From the NCBI GenBank assembly GCA_934527325.1, contig CAKTAG010000023.1, positions 1 to 15,864 on the forward strand: a DNA stretch of 15,864 nt. The letters are read 5' to 3'. Of this stretch, positions 15,552 through 15,864 are shown one piece after another. The notes under the pieces were generated by a model. That model was not told the DNA's origin and did not search any database. It saw only the letters and a list, made by a program, of their open reading frames with translations. Numbering within the stretch: position 1 is the first letter of the stretch; the number at the start of each line of letters is the position of its first letter. This DNA comes from an uncultured Candidatus Soleaferrea sp. GTDB taxonomy: Bacteria; Bacillota; Clostridia; Oscillospirales; Ruminococcaceae. A program made the translations under genes and the position numbers.

Positions 15552-15812
15552 ATGTTGAACAAGGAAAAAGCTGATCGCTATCAAGTAAAATTTTACTACA
15601 TAGATGATTTGGTACCAAAGAATCATTTGCTTAGGAAAATAGAAAAAGCAGTCGATTTCAAAAAAATATACGAATTGACAGATGAGTTGTATTGCAAGGA
15701 CAACGGTAGACCGAATGTTGATTCTGTTGTACTTTTCAAAATGGTGATGATACAGCATTTGTATGGATTAAATTCGCTTCGAAGAACATGTACTGGTCAA
15801 GGTAATTTGTAA
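15552..15812 (+). pseudogene. Truncated IS1182-family transposase
   Basis: The frame has 86 residues where a full IS1182-type transposase has roughly 450-550. The first 79 residues match the N-terminal domain (InsH/DUF772 type): YYIDDLVPKNHLLRKIEKAVDFKKIYELTDELYCKDNGRPNVDSVVLFKMVMIQHLYGLNSLRRT. After that the sequence turns to CTGQGNL and a stop, unlike the expected continuation. No other frame downstream restores the family pattern, so this looks like a deletion or insertion breakpoint near 15788 and not a simple frameshift. An AGGGGTG ribosome site lies about 8 bases before the ATG. The catalytic DDE domain is missing, so it cannot be active. Positions 15813-15864 hold nothing I recognise. 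Confidence 0.82.
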
Positions 15813-15864
15813 CAAAAGGTTCGATAAAAATTAATTAGATAAAGATTTATTGTATCTCGCTTCC

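Larger units (their letters stand above)
15479..15813 (+). mobile_element. Left-end remnant of an IS1182-like insertion sequence
   Basis: The segment begins just after the terminator hairpin with a CCTGTCGCAAAAGTCCACC-type end and carries the 5' part of a transposase gene. The base composition is visibly less AT-rich than the flanks. No matching right-end inverted repeat appears before the window edge, and the transposase stops after 86 residues. Either the element is deleted internally or another sequence interrupts it. The exact left boundary (15479-15484) is a guess. Confidence 0.65.

Noticed and set aside
15471..15758. Leftward 95-residue frame over the insertion-sequence end
   Set aside because: It is antisense to the transposase remnant, with composition explained by the complement.

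Overview
The window is very AT-rich, packed with short intergenic gaps, and looks chromosomal. Six to seven recognisable endospore genes (spoIID, ylbJ, yqfC, yqfD, ymxH, spoIVA and a sipL-like gene) and strong GGAGG-type ribosome binding sites point to an endospore-forming member of the Clostridia (Bacillota). I cannot name the genus. SipL-type proteins (DUF3794 plus LysM) in place of Bacillus SpoVID favour Clostridia over Bacillus.

Layout, left to right. Positions 1-1770 read leftward: a TrkA-type potassium regulator followed by the 5' part of mutL, which runs off the left edge. A rightward 78-residue orphan (1927-2163) converges on a leftward group, spoIID - ADP-ribosyltransferase-like membrane protein - yfcE (4686 to 2171). 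Next comes the leftward rplM-rpsI ribosomal operon, with a consensus sigma-A promoter and a hairpin at its end, then monocistronic pfkA with its own promoter. ylbJ reads leftward from a divergent gap, and yqfC-yqfD read rightward from it. yqfD overlaps the convergent uvrC tail to tail. Upstream of uvrC, also leftward, lie sipL, spoIVA and ymxH, with a 52-bp near-complete palindrome just before ymxH. The right edge holds a palindromic terminator abutting the left end of an IS1182-like element whose transposase is cut short.

How the genes relate. SpoIVA and the SipL-like protein are expected to build the spore-coat basement layer on the forespore. SpoIID remodels septal peptidoglycan during engulfment. 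YqfD, YqfC, YlbJ and YmxH are conserved sporulation proteins of less defined role. These are interleaved with housekeeping genes for translation (L13, S9), glycolysis (PfkA), DNA repair (MutL, UvrC) and ion homeostasis (TrkA).

The most interesting item is the gene directly behind spoIID. It encodes a single-pass membrane protein whose outer domain carries motifs resembling an ADP-ribosyltransferase fold, in an apparent sporulation operon. No tRNA, rRNA, CRISPR array or riboswitch was recognised. No gene-free stretch exceeds 300 bases.
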